Of a stretch of 64,000 bases of DNA, positions 42,936 through 52,594 are shown in pieces. How positions within the stretch are numbered: position 1 is the first letter of the stretch; each line of letters begins with the position of its first letter. Location: assembly GCF_900110225.1 (NCBI RefSeq), contig NZ_FOCW01000006.1:1-64000 (forward strand). The letters run 5' to 3'. This DNA is from Allobrachymonas denitrificans DSM 15123. Its GTDB lineage: Bacteria; Pseudomonadota; Gammaproteobacteria; Burkholderiales; Burkholderiaceae_C. The position numbers were made by a program, and so were the translations under genes. The notes under the pieces were generated by a model. The model made no database searches, was not told the DNA's origin, and saw only the letters and a list, made by a program, of their open reading frames with translations.

Positions 42936-42941
42936 GATAAT
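42936..42941 (+). promoter_or_regulatory. Putative -10 element of the RNase P RNA gene
   Basis: GATAAT ends 7 bp before the first base of the P1 helix of RNase P RNA (42949), the expected distance from a -10 box to the transcript start. I could not find a good -35 match (the candidate CTGGCG is weak). Confidence 0.5.
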
Positions 42942-42948
42942 GCGCAGC

Positions 42949-43277
42949 GTGAAGCCTGCCAGACCGCCGCTGGTGCAATCGTGGAAACACGGCACTGGAG
43001 GAACGTCCGGACTGCACAGGACAGCGCAGGAGGTAATACCTCTCCACCGTGAGGTGAGGATCAGAGCAACAGAGACGAGTTTGGGCAGCTATGCTGCCCA
43101 AGGTGAAACGGGCAATCTCTGCGCGCAGCAATACCAAGTAGGCCAGCGTTGATGTGGTTCCGCAGAGCTGGCGGGTAGGTAGCACCGAGCCGGGTGGGCG
43201 ACCCCCGGCCCAGATGAATGGCGGTCACGCAGCGGGCAACCGCTGTGCACAGAATCCGGCTTATCGGCAGACTTCAC
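42949..43277 (+). ncRNA. rnpB: RNase P RNA (bacterial type A)
   Basis: The catalytic RNA of RNase P, which trims tRNA 5' ends. The 5' strand GTGAAGCCTGCC (42949-42960) pairs with the 3' strand GGCAGACTTCAC (43266-43277) as helix P1. Conserved sequences are present: GAGGAACGTCCGGACTGCAC near 43000 and AGAATCCGGCTTATCGG near 43252. An interior GGGCAGC...GCTGCCC hairpin lies near 43083. The length of about 329 nt is normal. It lies divergent from the FAD dehydrogenase gene. Confidence 0.95.
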
Positions 43278-43324
43278 ATCTTCTTCCACGGTGCTGGCGT
43301 ATTTTTGCGGCAGACTCTCGTTCC

Positions 43325-44953
43325 ATGCAGTTGTCATTCTTTCGCGCGCTGGATGATGCGCGCGCTTCCGTTCCTGCGCGCGCGGCAGGCTTGTTCCTTC
43401 TGGCCTTTGGGGCGCTCTGGCTGCTGGTGCACGGCGGCTCGGTGCTGGTGCCGCCCATGGACAACCTCGAGCAGCTGATCTGGGTGCGCAAGCTCGACTG
43501 GGGTTATTACAAACACCCCCCGCTCACGACCGTGCTGCTGTGGCCGCTGGTCCAGCTGTTCGGTCTGCATGGCTGGGTCACCTACGTGCTGGGGGGCGGT
43601 CTCACGCTGGCCTCGCTGGGGTGGCTCTGGTGGCTGTTGCGCCGCATGCAGGATAGCCGCTTTGCCACCCTGGCCCTGCTGGCCATGCTGTGCATCACCT
43701 TTGTGGCCGGAAGGCTGCATTTCTACAACCACAACATTACCCTGCTGCTGTTCACGGTGGCCAGTGCCGTGTTCGCCTGGCTTGCGTTCGAGCAGCAGCG
43801 CTGGCGCTGGTGGCTGCTGCTGGGCTGCTCATTGGGGCTGGGCGCCCTGGCCAAGTACCAGATCGGCCTGTCGGTGGTGGCGTTGCTGGTGCTCTGGCTG
43901 CTGGCGCGGGGGTGGCAGAGTCCGGTGCATCGTGGCGGCCTGGTTCTGGCCGGACTGGTTTCCATGGCGGTCTTTGCGCCTCATGCCTGGTGGCAATTGC
44001 AGCAGGGCGGCGGGGCGCTTGGATATGCGCTGAGTACCTCCGTGGAGGCGGGTGAAGCCGGAGTGAGCGGGGCGCTGGGCAGCCTGCAGTGGCTGGCGGA
44101 TCAGCTGCTTGGAAGGGCGATGCTTTCCGGTCTGTTGCTGGGGCTGGGTGTTTGGTTCTGGCGCCGCCGCCTGCGCCGGCAGCCTCCGGAGGCTGCTATC
44201 CCGAATGCCAACCTGCGACAGGAAGATGGCGGCAAGCAGCGGGCTCCTCTCAGTGCGCGCATTTTCCTGCTGGTGTGGGGCGGGGTGCCCCTGCTGCTCA
44301 TGACCCTGATGGGCATGCTGATGGGGTCGGAATTGCAGCGGCACTGGGGGGTGGCCTATCTGCCCATCCTGCTGCCGGGGCTGATGCTGCTGGCACCGCG
44401 CGTCGACTGGGCTGGGGTGCTGTCCCGTCCGGTGTGGCGGACTTTTCTGGTGCTGCAGCTGTTGCTGGTGGCACAGGTCGTCCTCACCTCGGCGCACGGT
44501 CTGCCGAAGTGGCGCAACAAGAGCTGGCGCAACTTCGATGCCGCACGCGTGGCCGCCGCAATGACTCCCCAGGTGCAGCAAGCGCTGGGCGGGCCGGTTC
44601 GGGTGATCATCGGGGACAGCAAGGAAGCCGGTGCGGTTGCGCTCGCCCTGCGTGAACGTCCCCTGGTCCTGCTCAACAACAATTACCGCTGGAGTCCCTG
44701 GGTGCCCGAGGATCTGGTGGCACGGTGTGGTGCGGTGGTGTTGCGGGCCGACTATCTGGTGGCGCCCACCAAGGAGCCCGCAACCGAGGCTGCGCGCGAA
44801 GCCGCACGTGTCTGGGCGCAGGGAGCCAGACCGCTCGTCATTCCGCAGGATGCAGTCACCGGGCATGTGGAAAACCTCGGAGGCGGCATTACCGCCATGC
44901 ACTGGGTGGTGCTGCCGCCAGAGTCAGGCCAGCCAGCCTGCTCTGCGCTATGA
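43325..44953 (+). CDS. Glycosyltransferase family 39 (ArnT/PMT-like) membrane protein
   Basis: A 542-residue inner-membrane glycosyltransferase, probably using a polyprenyl-phosphate sugar donor on the periplasmic side. It has about ten transmembrane helices in the first 400 residues. The first periplasmic loop carries VPPMDNLEQLIWVRKLDWGY then YKHPPLTTV, typical of GT39. The soluble C-terminal part begins near SAHGLPKWRNKSWR. The conserved GT39 acidic pair is seen only as MDNLE, so the donor and acceptor cannot be named. It lies 27 bp upstream of the GT2 gene, which would make its lipid-linked donor. Confidence 0.85.
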   Translation: MQLSFFRALDDARASVPARAAGLFLLAFGALWLLVHGGSVLVPPMDNLEQLIWVRKLDWGYYKHPPLTTVLLWPLVQLFGLHGWVTYVLGGGLTLASLGWLWWLLRRMQDSRFATLALLAMLCITFVAGRLHFYNHNITLLLFTVASAVFAWLAFEQQRWRWWLLLGCSLGLGALAKYQIGLSVVALLVLWLLARGWQSPVHRGGLVLAGLVSMAVFAPHAWWQLQQGGGALGYALSTSVEAGEAGVSGALGSLQWLADQLLGRAMLSGLLLGLGVWFWRRRLRRQPPEAAIPNANLRQEDGGKQRAPLSARIFLLVWGGVPLLLMTLMGMLMGSELQRHWGVAYLPILLPGLMLLAPRVDWAGVLSRPVWRTFLVLQLLLVAQVVLTSAHGLPKWRNKSWRNFDAARVAAAMTPQVQQALGGPVRVIIGDSKEAGAVALALRERPLVLLNNNYRWSPWVPEDLVARCGAVVLRADYLVAPTKEPATEAAREAARVWAQGARPLVIPQDAVTGHVENLGGGITAMHWVVLPPESGQPACSAL

Positions 44954-44980
44954 TTCTGCTTTCCCTTGCAATCTGACGCC

Positions 44981-46054
44981 ATGCCCCAGTCGGCTACCGC
45001 CTCCCAAGACACGAACGCGTCCGCGCTGACCCTGTCCTGCGTCATTCCGGCCTATAACGAGGCGGACAATCTGGCCCGTTTGCTCCCGATGTTGCGCGAG
45101 GAGTTGGATCGCACAGGCATGCCCTGGGAAATCATTGTCATCAACGATGGCAGCCGCGACCACACGCGCGACACCCTGGCTCAGTTGAGCGGGCAGATCC
45201 GCGGCGTGCGGGCCGTGCACTTTTCGCGCAATTTCGGTAAGGAAGCTGCCATTACCGCCGGCATCGACATGGCCCATGGCGATGCGGTGATTCTCATGGA
45301 CGCCGACCTTCAGCATTCGCCTGCGCTGATCCCCGTGATGCTGCAGCACTGGCATGACGGAGCGGAAGTGGTATATGCCATCCGCAGCCACCGCGACGAC
45401 GAGAAACCCCTCAAGCAGATCGGCACCCGTCTGTTCTACCGCGCCGTCAACCGCGGAGCGCGTTTCGGCATTCCGCCCAATGCGGGGGATTTCCGCCTGA
45501 TGGACCGCAAGGTGGTGCTGGCCCTGCGGCGCCTGCCCGAGCGCAACCGTTTCATGAAGGGGCTGTATGCCTGGGCGGGCTTCCGTACCGTGGCCATCCC
45601 CTATCAGCCGCTCACGCGCGAGAGCGGGCTGTCCAGCTTCAATGCCCTGAGGCTGCTGCACTTCGCCATCGACGGCATGACGGCCTTCACCACCTGGCCG
45701 TTGCGTGTGGTCACGCTGATCGGCATGCTGGCGGCCTTGGTCGCATTCCTGTATGGCTCGTGGGTGGTGCTGGCCTATTTCATCTGGGGCAACCGGGTAT
45801 CGGGCTGGAGCACGCTGATTGTCTGCATCCTGCTGTTCTCCGGCCTGCAGATGATGTCGCTTGGCGTGGTGGGCGAGTACATCGCGCGCATCTTCGAAGA
45901 GGTCAAGCGGCGTCCGGTGTACATTGTGTCCGAGGAGCATGGCAGCGGTCTGCCTCGCAAGCGGCGTGCGACGCTGCAGCCCCTGTCTGGAGGGGCCAAT
46001 ACGGTGTGCCCGGAGTTGCCCGACCCCTTGCCGGATGACGTGACCCTGCAGTGA
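44981..46054 (+). CDS. Glycosyltransferase family 2 (ArnC/DPM1-like)
   Basis: A 357-residue enzyme that should transfer a sugar from a nucleotide to undecaprenyl phosphate at the cytoplasmic face. The GT-A fold is clear: SCVIPAYNEADNLARLLPML near residue 19, VINDGSRDHTRDTL, and the DXD region AVILMDADLQHSPAL. Two C-terminal transmembrane helices (VVTLIGMLAALVAFLYG and STLIVCILLFSGLQMMSLGV) are followed by GEYIARIFEEVKRRPVYIV. ATG 44981 is taken; an in-frame ATG at 44966 adds five residues. It is paired with the GT39 gene just upstream. Confidence 0.92.
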   Translation: MPQSATASQDTNASALTLSCVIPAYNEADNLARLLPMLREELDRTGMPWEIIVINDGSRDHTRDTLAQLSGQIRGVRAVHFSRNFGKEAAITAGIDMAHGDAVILMDADLQHSPALIPVMLQHWHDGAEVVYAIRSHRDDEKPLKQIGTRLFYRAVNRGARFGIPPNAGDFRLMDRKVVLALRRLPERNRFMKGLYAWAGFRTVAIPYQPLTRESGLSSFNALRLLHFAIDGMTAFTTWPLRVVTLIGMLAALVAFLYGSWVVLAYFIWGNRVSGWSTLIVCILLFSGLQMMSLGVVGEYIARIFEEVKRRPVYIVSEEHGSGLPRKRRATLQPLSGGANTVCPELPDPLPDDVTLQ

Positions 46055-46061
46055 ACCCGTC

Positions 46062-46454
46062 CTAGCGCCCGGCTGCGCGGAAGGCCCACAGCTTGCCGAG
46101 CACATAGGTGCCTGCTGCCACGGCCACCAGCACCCCGGCCAGCAACACATCGTAGCGCCACGGCAGCCAGTGCAGGGCCAGCGCATAGGCGCCCTGATTG
46201 ACTGCGAAACCGGCGGCCGAGACCGCCAGAAAGCGGGGAAGCGCCTGTTGCCAGGGTGCGCCATGCTCGGCAAAGGTCCAGAGCGCATGACCGGCAAAGG
46301 AAACGCCGAAGGCGATCATCCAGCCCAGCACATTGGCAGGCAGTGGCTGCAGCCAGCCGGCTTCCACCAGCAGACGCACGACGCCCCAGTGCACGGCAGC
46401 GGCACAGCACCCGACGGCGATGAAGCGCAGGGGAGGCGGAAGCGATCGAAGCAT
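46062..46454 (-). CDS. GtrA-family membrane protein
   Basis: A 130-residue protein with four hydrophobic segments, the GtrA pattern: FIAVGCCAAAVHWGVVRLLV, ANVLGWMIAFGVSFAGHALW, PRFLAVSAAGFAVNQGAYAL and VLLAGVLVAVAAGTYVLGKL, then WAF. GtrA proteins are thought to flip polyprenyl-linked sugars. It is on the opposite strand, only 7 bp from the GT2 stop, which suits a shared glycolipid pathway. ATG 46454 starts the first helix; the frame upstream overlaps the divergent deacetylase promoter region. Confidence 0.88.
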   Translation of the reverse strand: MLRSLPPPLRFIAVGCCAAAVHWGVVRLLVEAGWLQPLPANVLGWMIAFGVSFAGHALWTFAEHGAPWQQALPRFLAVSAAGFAVNQGAYALALHWLPWRYDVLLAGVLVAVAAGTYVLGKLWAFRAAGR

Positions 46455-46600
46455 GGTGGCAGGGGTGGAGTGCGTGGAAGGAAGCGGCCATTCTATGCCC
46501 GGGAGGTCGTGCCGGGCGCACACGGCGGTCGACGCGTACCGCACCGTGGCTTGTTGTGGCTCCCTGTCGCGGTAGCAGGGAGGCATGCCACAATCGCCCC

Positions 46601-47524
46601 ATGTATTCCGATTCACCGCCGGCCGAAGGTCACGCTCCACCCCGCAGCGACATGGCGCACCCGTTGCCCTGTGTCTGCCTGTGTGTGGACGACTTCGGGC
46701 TGGATGGTGCGGTCAACGAGGCCGTGCTGCATCTGCTTGAGCTGGGCCGCATCGGCGCGACGGGTGCCTTGGTGGACGGACCGGCCTGGGCCTCCGGCGC
46801 AGCGCAGTTGCGCGCCCAGCCTGCCGGCCGCATCGATGTCGGCCTGCATCTGGACCTGACGGAGCTGTCCCTGGCCACCGAGGCGCGGCACAAGCTGCCC
46901 TTGCGGCAACTCATCGGTGCAAGCTATACGCGCCGCCTGGACGCCGGATGGCTGGCTGCGGAAGTGACACGTCAGCTGGACGCTTTCGAAGCCGCCTGGC
47001 AGCAAGCCCCGGCCTTTGTCGACGGCCACCAGCACGTGCACCAGCTGCCCATGGTGCGCGAGGCCCTGCTGGATGAACTGTTGCAGCGCTATCCGGATCC
47101 TGCGCAACGCCCCTGGCTGCGCGACACCCGCCCGGCGCTCGGCCTGAGCGCGGGCGCTGGCAATGCCTTCAAGGCTGCAGTGATCGCAGCGCTTGGCAGA
47201 CCGGCCTTGCACCGCATGGCAAAGCAGTATGGCTTTGCCATGAACCGGGCCCTGTCAGGGGTGTATGACTTCAAGGGGGACGGCGTGCGTTACCAGCAGC
47301 TGCTCAGCGCGTGGCTGCTGCATGCACGCCATGGCGATGTGCTGATGTGCCATTCGGCTGCCGCCATGGTCCGGGGCGACGCCATTGCCGCCGCGCGCTG
47401 CAACGAGTATCAGGTGCTGGCTTCCGAATGGTTCGGCGGCCTGCTGGAGCAGTTGCCCCTGCGCATCGGCCCGCTTGCGCGCTGGCTGCACGAGGCGCAG
47501 CAGGAGCAGGCGTCGGAGCGCTGA
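46601..47524 (+). CDS. ChbG/HpnK-family carbohydrate deacetylase
   Basis: A 307-residue metal-dependent deacetylase of the YdjC fold, which removes acetyl groups from acetylated sugars or hopanoid-type glycolipids. The signatures are CLCVDDFGLDGAVNEAVLHL near residue 29, IDVGLHLDLTELS near 78, and FVDGHQHVHQLPMVREALL near 139. The metal ligands in DDFG and DGHQHVH are intact. ATG 46601 and an in-frame ATG at 46652 are both possible. With GT39, GT2 and GtrA it makes a consistent glycolipid-modification set, though no hopanoid genes are seen. Confidence 0.88.
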   Translation: MYSDSPPAEGHAPPRSDMAHPLPCVCLCVDDFGLDGAVNEAVLHLLELGRIGATGALVDGPAWASGAAQLRAQPAGRIDVGLHLDLTELSLATEARHKLPLRQLIGASYTRRLDAGWLAAEVTRQLDAFEAAWQQAPAFVDGHQHVHQLPMVREALLDELLQRYPDPAQRPWLRDTRPALGLSAGAGNAFKAAVIAALGRPALHRMAKQYGFAMNRALSGVYDFKGDGVRYQQLLSAWLLHARHGDVLMCHSAAAMVRGDAIAAARCNEYQVLASEWFGGLLEQLPLRIGPLARWLHEAQQEQASER

Positions 47525-47608
47525 GCCCTGGAGTTTCAGGCTGCATGGTGTCACTGCGTGCAAGGTGCGGATCTCATCACCACATCTGCACCAGCCGCTA
47601 CAACACGC

Positions 47609-49285
47609 TCAGTCCCCCGTGCGCAGGGCGCGGATATGCTCCACATGCGCGATCAGCGAGCGGCGCGCCAGCGGCCACAGCGCCTCGGGCGTGTCCGAAT
47701 AGGCCAGCGGCACCCAGTCTTCCGGCGTGCCGTCCGGCAGCTGGTCCATGGCGGCGGCCACGCGCGCCTCGCGCACCAGCCGGTGCGCACGCAGGCCTTC
47801 GATCACGGTGGTGGCATGCTGCATGGCATAGCCATGGGCCGGCAGGATGAACTCCAGTTCCATCGCCTCACAGGCGCGCTCCAGCTTGTCCAGCGAGGCC
47901 AGATAGTCGCCCATGTTGCCGTCAGGCGGATCGATGATGGTGGTGCTGCCGTTGAGGATGTGGTCGCCGCTGAACAGCAGTTCGTCTTCCAGCAGCGCCA
48001 CGCACACGTGGTTGGCGGTGTGGCCAGGCGTGAGGATGGCCTGCAGCGTGTGCTGGGTGCCGTCCGGCTCCTCCAACAGCAGGGTCTGGCCATCGGCCAG
48101 CACCTGATCCGGCGCAAACTGGCTGTCCGCGCGTGAATGCGGGCCGTGCGGCACGCCGTACACCGGAGGCACCGGCTTGCCGGCGTCGGCACACAGCTGT
48201 TGCAGCAGCGGCGCGCCGGGGCTGTGGTCGGGGTGCGAGTGCGTGCAGGCGATGAAGCGGATGTCCCCGCCAGTGGCATCGAACAGCTTCTGCAGGTGCG
48301 GCTGCAGCGCCGGGCCCGGATCGATCACGCCGTAGCCGCTGGCTGCGGTGCCGACGATGTAGCTGTTGGTGCCGGGGCCGGTCATGCGGTTGGCATTGGG
48401 GGCCGTCAGGCGCATCACGTTGCGCAGCAGCGGCACCGGGCGCTCGTGCTGCCATTCCAGCGTATGCGCTACCTGGCCGTGCGGCGTGACCAGGCCGATC
48501 TCGCCGAAGGCCAGCTCGTCGTTGACGATGCGGGCTTCCTTGCCATTTTCCAGCGCGCCACGCGGACAGTAGGTCCACAGGGGTTCTTCGCTGCAGGCGT
48601 CGATCAGATCATCTACGGTTTCAAAATGCTCGATCCGGCGCAAGGTACGCTCGGTCGGGAACATGATGGCAAACTGCTTCTGTTCATGCAGCGACAGCGC
48701 CTCCGAGGGCCGGATCCAGCGCGCCTCGAACTGCTCGTGCTCGTCCGTCTGCACCGTCTGGCCGGCCGGCATGCGCGCCACCAGAAAAGGCGTATCGAAA
48801 CGCTTGGGAATGTCCAGCGGACCGATCCAGCGGGCCAGGGTGTACACCTCGTCCACCATCAACTGCAGGCCGGCCTGGGCGCAGGCGGTGTAGAAGGCTT
48901 CCGCGGTGTTGCGGCGGCCGATGGCCTGGTCGAGCGCATCCACATCGGCCTGGGTGGCAGGCGAGCCGTCGGCACGACGGGCCAGCAACACACCCACTTC
49001 CTCGAAGCTCTCGCGCAGGGCTGCCAGCGCCCAGGTCAGCTGCTCGCCGCACTGGCCGCTGCGCTGGTGCACCAGGCCCGGCTGTTTCGGCGCTTCGGAA
49101 TCGGCTGCGTCCACCGCGCCGCCCGGAAACACATAGAGGCTGGCGGCGAAGCTGGCCTTGGCCGAGCGTCGCGTCATCAGCACCTCCAGGCCTTGCGGGC
49201 CATCGCGCAGCAGCAGCACGGTGGCGGCCAGACGCGGGGTCAGGGTGGGGACGGCGGGGTGGAGTTGCTGACTGGGGCGGGGCAT
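47609..49285 (-). CDS. Nudix hydrolase - metallo-beta-lactamase fusion protein
   Basis: A 558-residue two-domain cytoplasmic protein. Residues about 20-270 form a Nudix-like domain ([21 protein letters not shown] and [20 protein letters not shown], matching the Nudix-box pattern with REx2E). Residues about 285-540 form a metallo-beta-lactamase domain with [16 protein letters not shown] and [18 protein letters not shown], and LLFSGDHIL carries further metal ligands. The MBL half resembles LACTB2-like RNA-cleaving or thioester-hydrolysing proteins. ATG 49285 starts the compact N-terminus. The substrate is unknown. Confidence 0.88.
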   Translation of the reverse strand: MPRPSQQLHPAVPTLTPRLAATVLLLRDGPQGLEVLMTRRSAKASFAASLYVFPGGAVDAADSEAPKQPGLVHQRSGQCGEQLTWALAALRESFEEVGVLLARRADGSPATQADVDALDQAIGRRNTAEAFYTACAQAGLQLMVDEVYTLARWIGPLDIPKRFDTPFLVARMPAGQTVQTDEHEQFEARWIRPSEALSLHEQKQFAIMFPTERTLRRIEHFETVDDLIDACSEEPLWTYCPRGALENGKEARIVNDELAFGEIGLVTPHGQVAHTLEWQHERPVPLLRNVMRLTAPNANRMTGPGTNSYIVGTAASGYGVIDPGPALQPHLQKLFDATGGDIRFIACTHSHPDHSPGAPLLQQLCADAGKPVPPVYGVPHGPHSRADSQFAPDQVLADGQTLLLEEPDGTQHTLQAILTPGHTANHVCVALLEDELLFSGDHILNGSTTIIDPPDGNMGDYLASLDKLERACEAMELEFILPAHGYAMQHATTVIEGLRAHRLVREARVAAAMDQLPDGTPEDWVPLAYSDTPEALWPLARRSLIAHVEHIRALRTGD

Positions 49286-49375
49286 GACGATGGACTTCCT
49301 GTAAAGACAGCTGAAAACTATGCCACAAACCGCACGCGTCCATCGCATGGGCATGCCTTGATTGATAATGCCGTG

Positions 49376-50281
49376 ATGCGAATTCCCTTTACCAAGATGC
49401 AGGGAGCAGGCAACGATTTCGTCGTGCTGGACGAAACGCGCGCCAGCTACCATCTGCGTCCCGAGCATTACCGCTTTCTGGGCGACCGCCGCTATGGCGT
49501 GGGTGCCGACCAGATCCTGACCGTGCGCCCGGCCACGCAGCCCGGCGTGGACTTCGCCTATGTGATCCATAACGCCGATGGCGGCGAGGTGGAGCAGTGC
49601 GGCAATGGTGCGCGCTGCTTCGTCCGTTTCGTGCAGGAGCAGGGCATGACCGAGAAGGCGCGCATCCGCGTGCAGGTGCAGCACGGCGTGATCGAGCTCG
49701 AAGCGCTGCCGGATGGCTCCGTCACGGTGGACATGGGCGCGCCGCGCTTCGACCACGCTGCCTTGCCGTTCGTGCCGGGCAGTCTGATGCACCGCACCGT
49801 GGGCCAGGCAGAACTCTGGCAACTGCCGCTGTCAGCGGGTGGCCGGACCGATACGGTGGAAGTGGCCCTGGTCTCCATGGGCAACCCGCATGCGGTGCTG
49901 CTGGTCGACGATGTGATGAACGCGCCCGTCGAGGCCGTCGGCCGTGCCGTGCAGGCGCTGCCGGCCTTTCCCAGCAGCGTCAATGTCGGCTTTCTGCAGG
50001 TGCTGGATCGCGGCCATGTCAGGCTGCGCGTGTACGAGCGCGGGGCGGGCGAAACCCTGGCTTGCGGCACCGGCGCCTGCGCCGCCGTGGTTGCCGGCAT
50101 TCGGCAGGGGCTGCTCGATCCCTCGGTGCAGGTGGATGCACTGGGTGGTACCCTGCGCATTGACTGGCAGGGTGCAGAATCCCCCGTGCTGATGAGCGGC
50201 CCTGCCACCACCGTCTACCACGGTGAAATCGATCTGCCAGAACATCCCTGGCTCCCGGAAGTTTCCAAGGTTGCTGCATGA
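49376..50281 (+). CDS. dapF: Diaminopimelate epimerase
   Basis: Converts LL- to meso-diaminopimelate for lysine and peptidoglycan synthesis; MurE in this window uses the product. It has 301 residues. Both catalytic cysteines are present: [17 protein letters not shown] near residue 80 and [20 protein letters not shown] near 228. Other blocks are [13 protein letters not shown] and [16 protein letters not shown] 49376 begins the conserved N-terminus; the long open frame upstream is antisense to the Nudix-MBL gene. Its TGA overlaps the DUF484 start (ATGA). Confidence 0.97.
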   Translation: MRIPFTKMQGAGNDFVVLDETRASYHLRPEHYRFLGDRRYGVGADQILTVRPATQPGVDFAYVIHNADGGEVEQCGNGARCFVRFVQEQGMTEKARIRVQVQHGVIELEALPDGSVTVDMGAPRFDHAALPFVPGSLMHRTVGQAELWQLPLSAGGRTDTVEVALVSMGNPHAVLLVDDVMNAPVEAVGRAVQALPAFPSSVNVGFLQVLDRGHVRLRVYERGAGETLACGTGACAAVVAGIRQGLLDPSVQVDALGGTLRIDWQGAESPVLMSGPATTVYHGEIDLPEHPWLPEVSKVAA

Positions 50282-51327
50282 ACGCCAACGAGTTTGCCCC
50301 CATTACCGAACGCGATATCGCCGAATTCCTGATCCAGAACCCCGGTTTCTTCGAGCGCAATGCCGAGTTGCTGTCTGCCGTGCAGCTGGGCAGTGCCCAT
50401 GGCCAGCGCGTGGTCAGCCTGCACGAGCGCCAGGCCGAGATGCTGCGCGACAAGATCAAGGTGCTGGAGCACCGCCTGGTGGAAATGATCCGCCATGGCA
50501 GCAACAACAGCGTGACAACCAACCGCTTGCTCAAGTGGGCCACCGGCCTGTACCTGGAGCACGACCTGAACGCGCTGCCAGGCAAGATCTGCGATGACAT
50601 GCGCGACGTGTTCATGGTGCCGCAGGCGGCGCTGCGCGTCTGGGGCGTGACGCCCGAATTTGCCGGGCAGCCCTTTGCCACCGGCGTGAGCGCCGACGCG
50701 CGCAACTTTGCCTCCTCGCTCAGCGCACCGTACTGCGGCATGCACGTGGGCGTGGAGGCAGTGAAGTGGCTGGACGAGCCCACGCAGGCGGCCTCGCTGG
50801 CGTTGCTGCCGCTGCGCCCGGCAGGCCAGCCGCGTGCGCCGGCCTTCGGCATGCTGGTGCTGGCCTCGCCCGACACGCAGCGCTACCAGGAAGACATGGC
50901 GACCGATTTCCTTGAGCGTATTGCCGAGATCGCCAGCGCGGCACTGTCGCGCCTGACCACACCGGGTGCCTCGTGTGCGCAAGCGGCCTCGCTGGGCGCC
51001 GAAACAGCGGCACCTGCGTCGGCAGCGCATGAGGCAAGCCCTTCGGCTGCGCCTCAGGTGGCTGAACCCGGTGCAGCCTACGGCTCTGCGCCTGCTGCCG
51101 GGGCGGCAGCTCCGCAGCCGGACGGCGCTGCTGCAGCCAGTGATTCCTCGGTGTCGCCCGTGCAGCTGGCTGCGCAGCAGGAGTCCCCAGCTCAGGAGCA
51201 GGGGGTTTCCGGCACGCCTTCCGGCCCAGGCTGGGTGACAGGCGCAGTGTCTGCCTCCGCAGGCCCGGTTGCCTCGGAAGGCAGCTCTATCCGTCTGGTG
51301 GTCGACAACTCCGGCCCGAGCTTCTGA
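50278..51327 (+). CDS. DUF484-family protein with extended Ala-rich C-terminus
   Basis: A 349-residue protein with a GAF-like DUF484 domain in residues 1-225: [41 protein letters not shown] and [19 protein letters not shown]. The last 120 residues are low-complexity Ala/Pro/Gln/Ser, not usual for the family, ending [14 protein letters not shown]. Function is unknown; it is normally encoded between dapF and xerC, as here. ATG 50278 overlaps the dapF stop, and xerC follows after 7 bp. Confidence 0.9.
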   Translation: MNANEFAPITERDIAEFLIQNPGFFERNAELLSAVQLGSAHGQRVVSLHERQAEMLRDKIKVLEHRLVEMIRHGSNNSVTTNRLLKWATGLYLEHDLNALPGKICDDMRDVFMVPQAALRVWGVTPEFAGQPFATGVSADARNFASSLSAPYCGMHVGVEAVKWLDEPTQAASLALLPLRPAGQPRAPAFGMLVLASPDTQRYQEDMATDFLERIAEIASAALSRLTTPGASCAQAASLGAETAAPASAAHEASPSAAPQVAEPGAAYGSAPAAGAAAPQPDGAAAASDSSVSPVQLAAQQESPAQEQGVSGTPSGPGWVTGAVSASAGPVASEGSSIRLVVDNSGPSF

Positions 51328-51334
51328 GGCTTGC

Positions 51335-52336
51335 ATGACCCCGGCGCAAGATCCCGCGCAGCCCGATGCCGCAAAGCCGGCCACGGATGCGCTGGTGCTG
51401 CGCTATCTGGATTTCGTCCGCTTCGAAAAACGTCTGGCGGCACGTACCTTGGCGCTTTACGCCGAGGATCTGCACAAGCTGCAGGCCTTCGCAACAGAAG
51501 CCGGTCAGCCCTTGACGCAGGTGCAGTCGGCCCACGTTCGCCGCTGGATCGCCGGCATGCACAGCCAGGGCCGCAGCCCGCGTGGCATTGCGCTGATCCT
51601 GTCCGGCTGGCGCGGCTTCTACCACTGGCTGGCGCAGGAGCGCCTGATCGCGCACAACCCGGTGGAAGGCGTGCGTGCGCCCAAGGCCGCCAAGCCGCTG
51701 CCCAAGGCGCTGCCGGTGGATGCGGCGATGCAGCTGGCGGATTTTCACAAGCCGGCGGGAGCGGCTGGCGACGAGGCCGGCTGGCAGGAACTGCGTGACG
51801 CGCTGCTGGTGGAACTGCTGTATGGCGCCGGCCTGCGCGTGGGCGAGCTGGTCGGCCTGGATGCGGTCGCCAGCCCCGAAGCGCTGGGCTGGCTGGATCT
51901 GGGCGACGCCCAGGCCCATGTGCTGGGCAAGGGCAGCAAGCGCCGCAGCGTGCCGCTCGGCAGCCAGGCCATTGCCGCGGCACGCGCCTGGCTGGCAGCA
52001 CGGGCCACGCTGCCCGTGGCGGCCCGCACCCCCGCCTTGCTGATCGGCCGCAACGGCACACGCCTCACCGCGCAATCCATCTGGCAGAAGCTGCGCCTGC
52101 GCAGCCAGCAGGCAGGCCTGGCCACGCCCGTGCATCCGCACATGCTGCGCCACTCCTACGCCAGCCATATGCTGCAGTCCAGCGGCGACCTGCGCGCCGT
52201 GCAGGAACTGCTGGGCCACGCCAACATCAGCACCACGCAGATCTACACCCGGCTGGATTTCCAGCATCTGGCCAAGGTCTACGATGCGGCGCATCCGCGC
52301 GCCCATCGCCGCGATGGTGACAAGCCGGAGGACTGA
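51335..52336 (+). CDS. xerC: Tyrosine recombinase XerC
   Basis: Resolves chromosome dimers at dif with XerD. It has 333 residues. The N-terminal core-binding domain is seen in residues 20-105 (LDFVRFEKRLAARTLALYAE). The catalytic residues are present: Arg in GAGLRVGELVGL, Lys in GKGSKRRSVPLG, His-x2-Arg in HPHMLRHSYASHML, His in LLGHANISTTQIY and the nucleophile Tyr in that same segment. ATG 51335 lies 7 bp after the DUF484 stop. Frame starts upstream of 51335 overlap DUF484 and are not used. Confidence 0.96.
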   Translation: MTPAQDPAQPDAAKPATDALVLRYLDFVRFEKRLAARTLALYAEDLHKLQAFATEAGQPLTQVQSAHVRRWIAGMHSQGRSPRGIALILSGWRGFYHWLAQERLIAHNPVEGVRAPKAAKPLPKALPVDAAMQLADFHKPAGAAGDEAGWQELRDALLVELLYGAGLRVGELVGLDAVASPEALGWLDLGDAQAHVLGKGSKRRSVPLGSQAIAAARAWLAARATLPVAARTPALLIGRNGTRLTAQSIWQKLRLRSQQAGLATPVHPHMLRHSYASHMLQSSGDLRAVQELLGHANISTTQIYTRLDFQHLAKVYDAAHPRAHRRDGDKPED

Positions 52337-52401
52337 CTGACTGGCTCCATGCACGGCTGAGGGGTCGCCAGGGTGTTCGCGGCTGCCATCAGGCTTCCCC
52401 C

Positions 52402-52439
52402 TGCCATGCGGGAGGCGGTCGGCAGGCACCCGCATGGCA
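52402..52439. repeat. Inverted repeat downstream of xerC
   Basis: TGCCATGCGGG (52402-52412) and CCCGCATGGCA (52429-52439) form an 11-bp perfect stem with a 16-base loop, without a T run. It may end the dapF-DUF484-xerC transcript or act as a structured 3' end. The rest of the 258-bp gap before the COG0523 gene shows no clear motif. Confidence 0.5.
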
Positions 52440-52594
52440 TGCAACTGGCAAGGACATGTTGCAGAAGCTGGACAAGCCCCCATCTTGCTGCACAATGGCT
52501 TGTTTCCGCGCGGCGCCGTCCCGGCAGCCTGCGCCGGCAACCCTGCTGTACTGTTGCCACCTGCTTCCCGTTTCCCGAACAGACAAGGTTTCCC

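Noticed and set aside
43154..43324. An upstream extension of the GT39 gene
   Set aside because: It overlaps the RNase P RNA gene; the native start with the first membrane helix is at 43325.
48137..49375. An in-frame upstream extension of dapF of about 410 codons
   Set aside because: It is antisense to the Nudix-MBL gene; dapF starts at the conserved [14 protein letters not shown] at 49376.
52337..52594. A Zur operator upstream of the COG0523 GTPase
   Set aside because: No AT-rich palindrome of the Zur type is visible; only an unrelated GC-rich inverted repeat was found.
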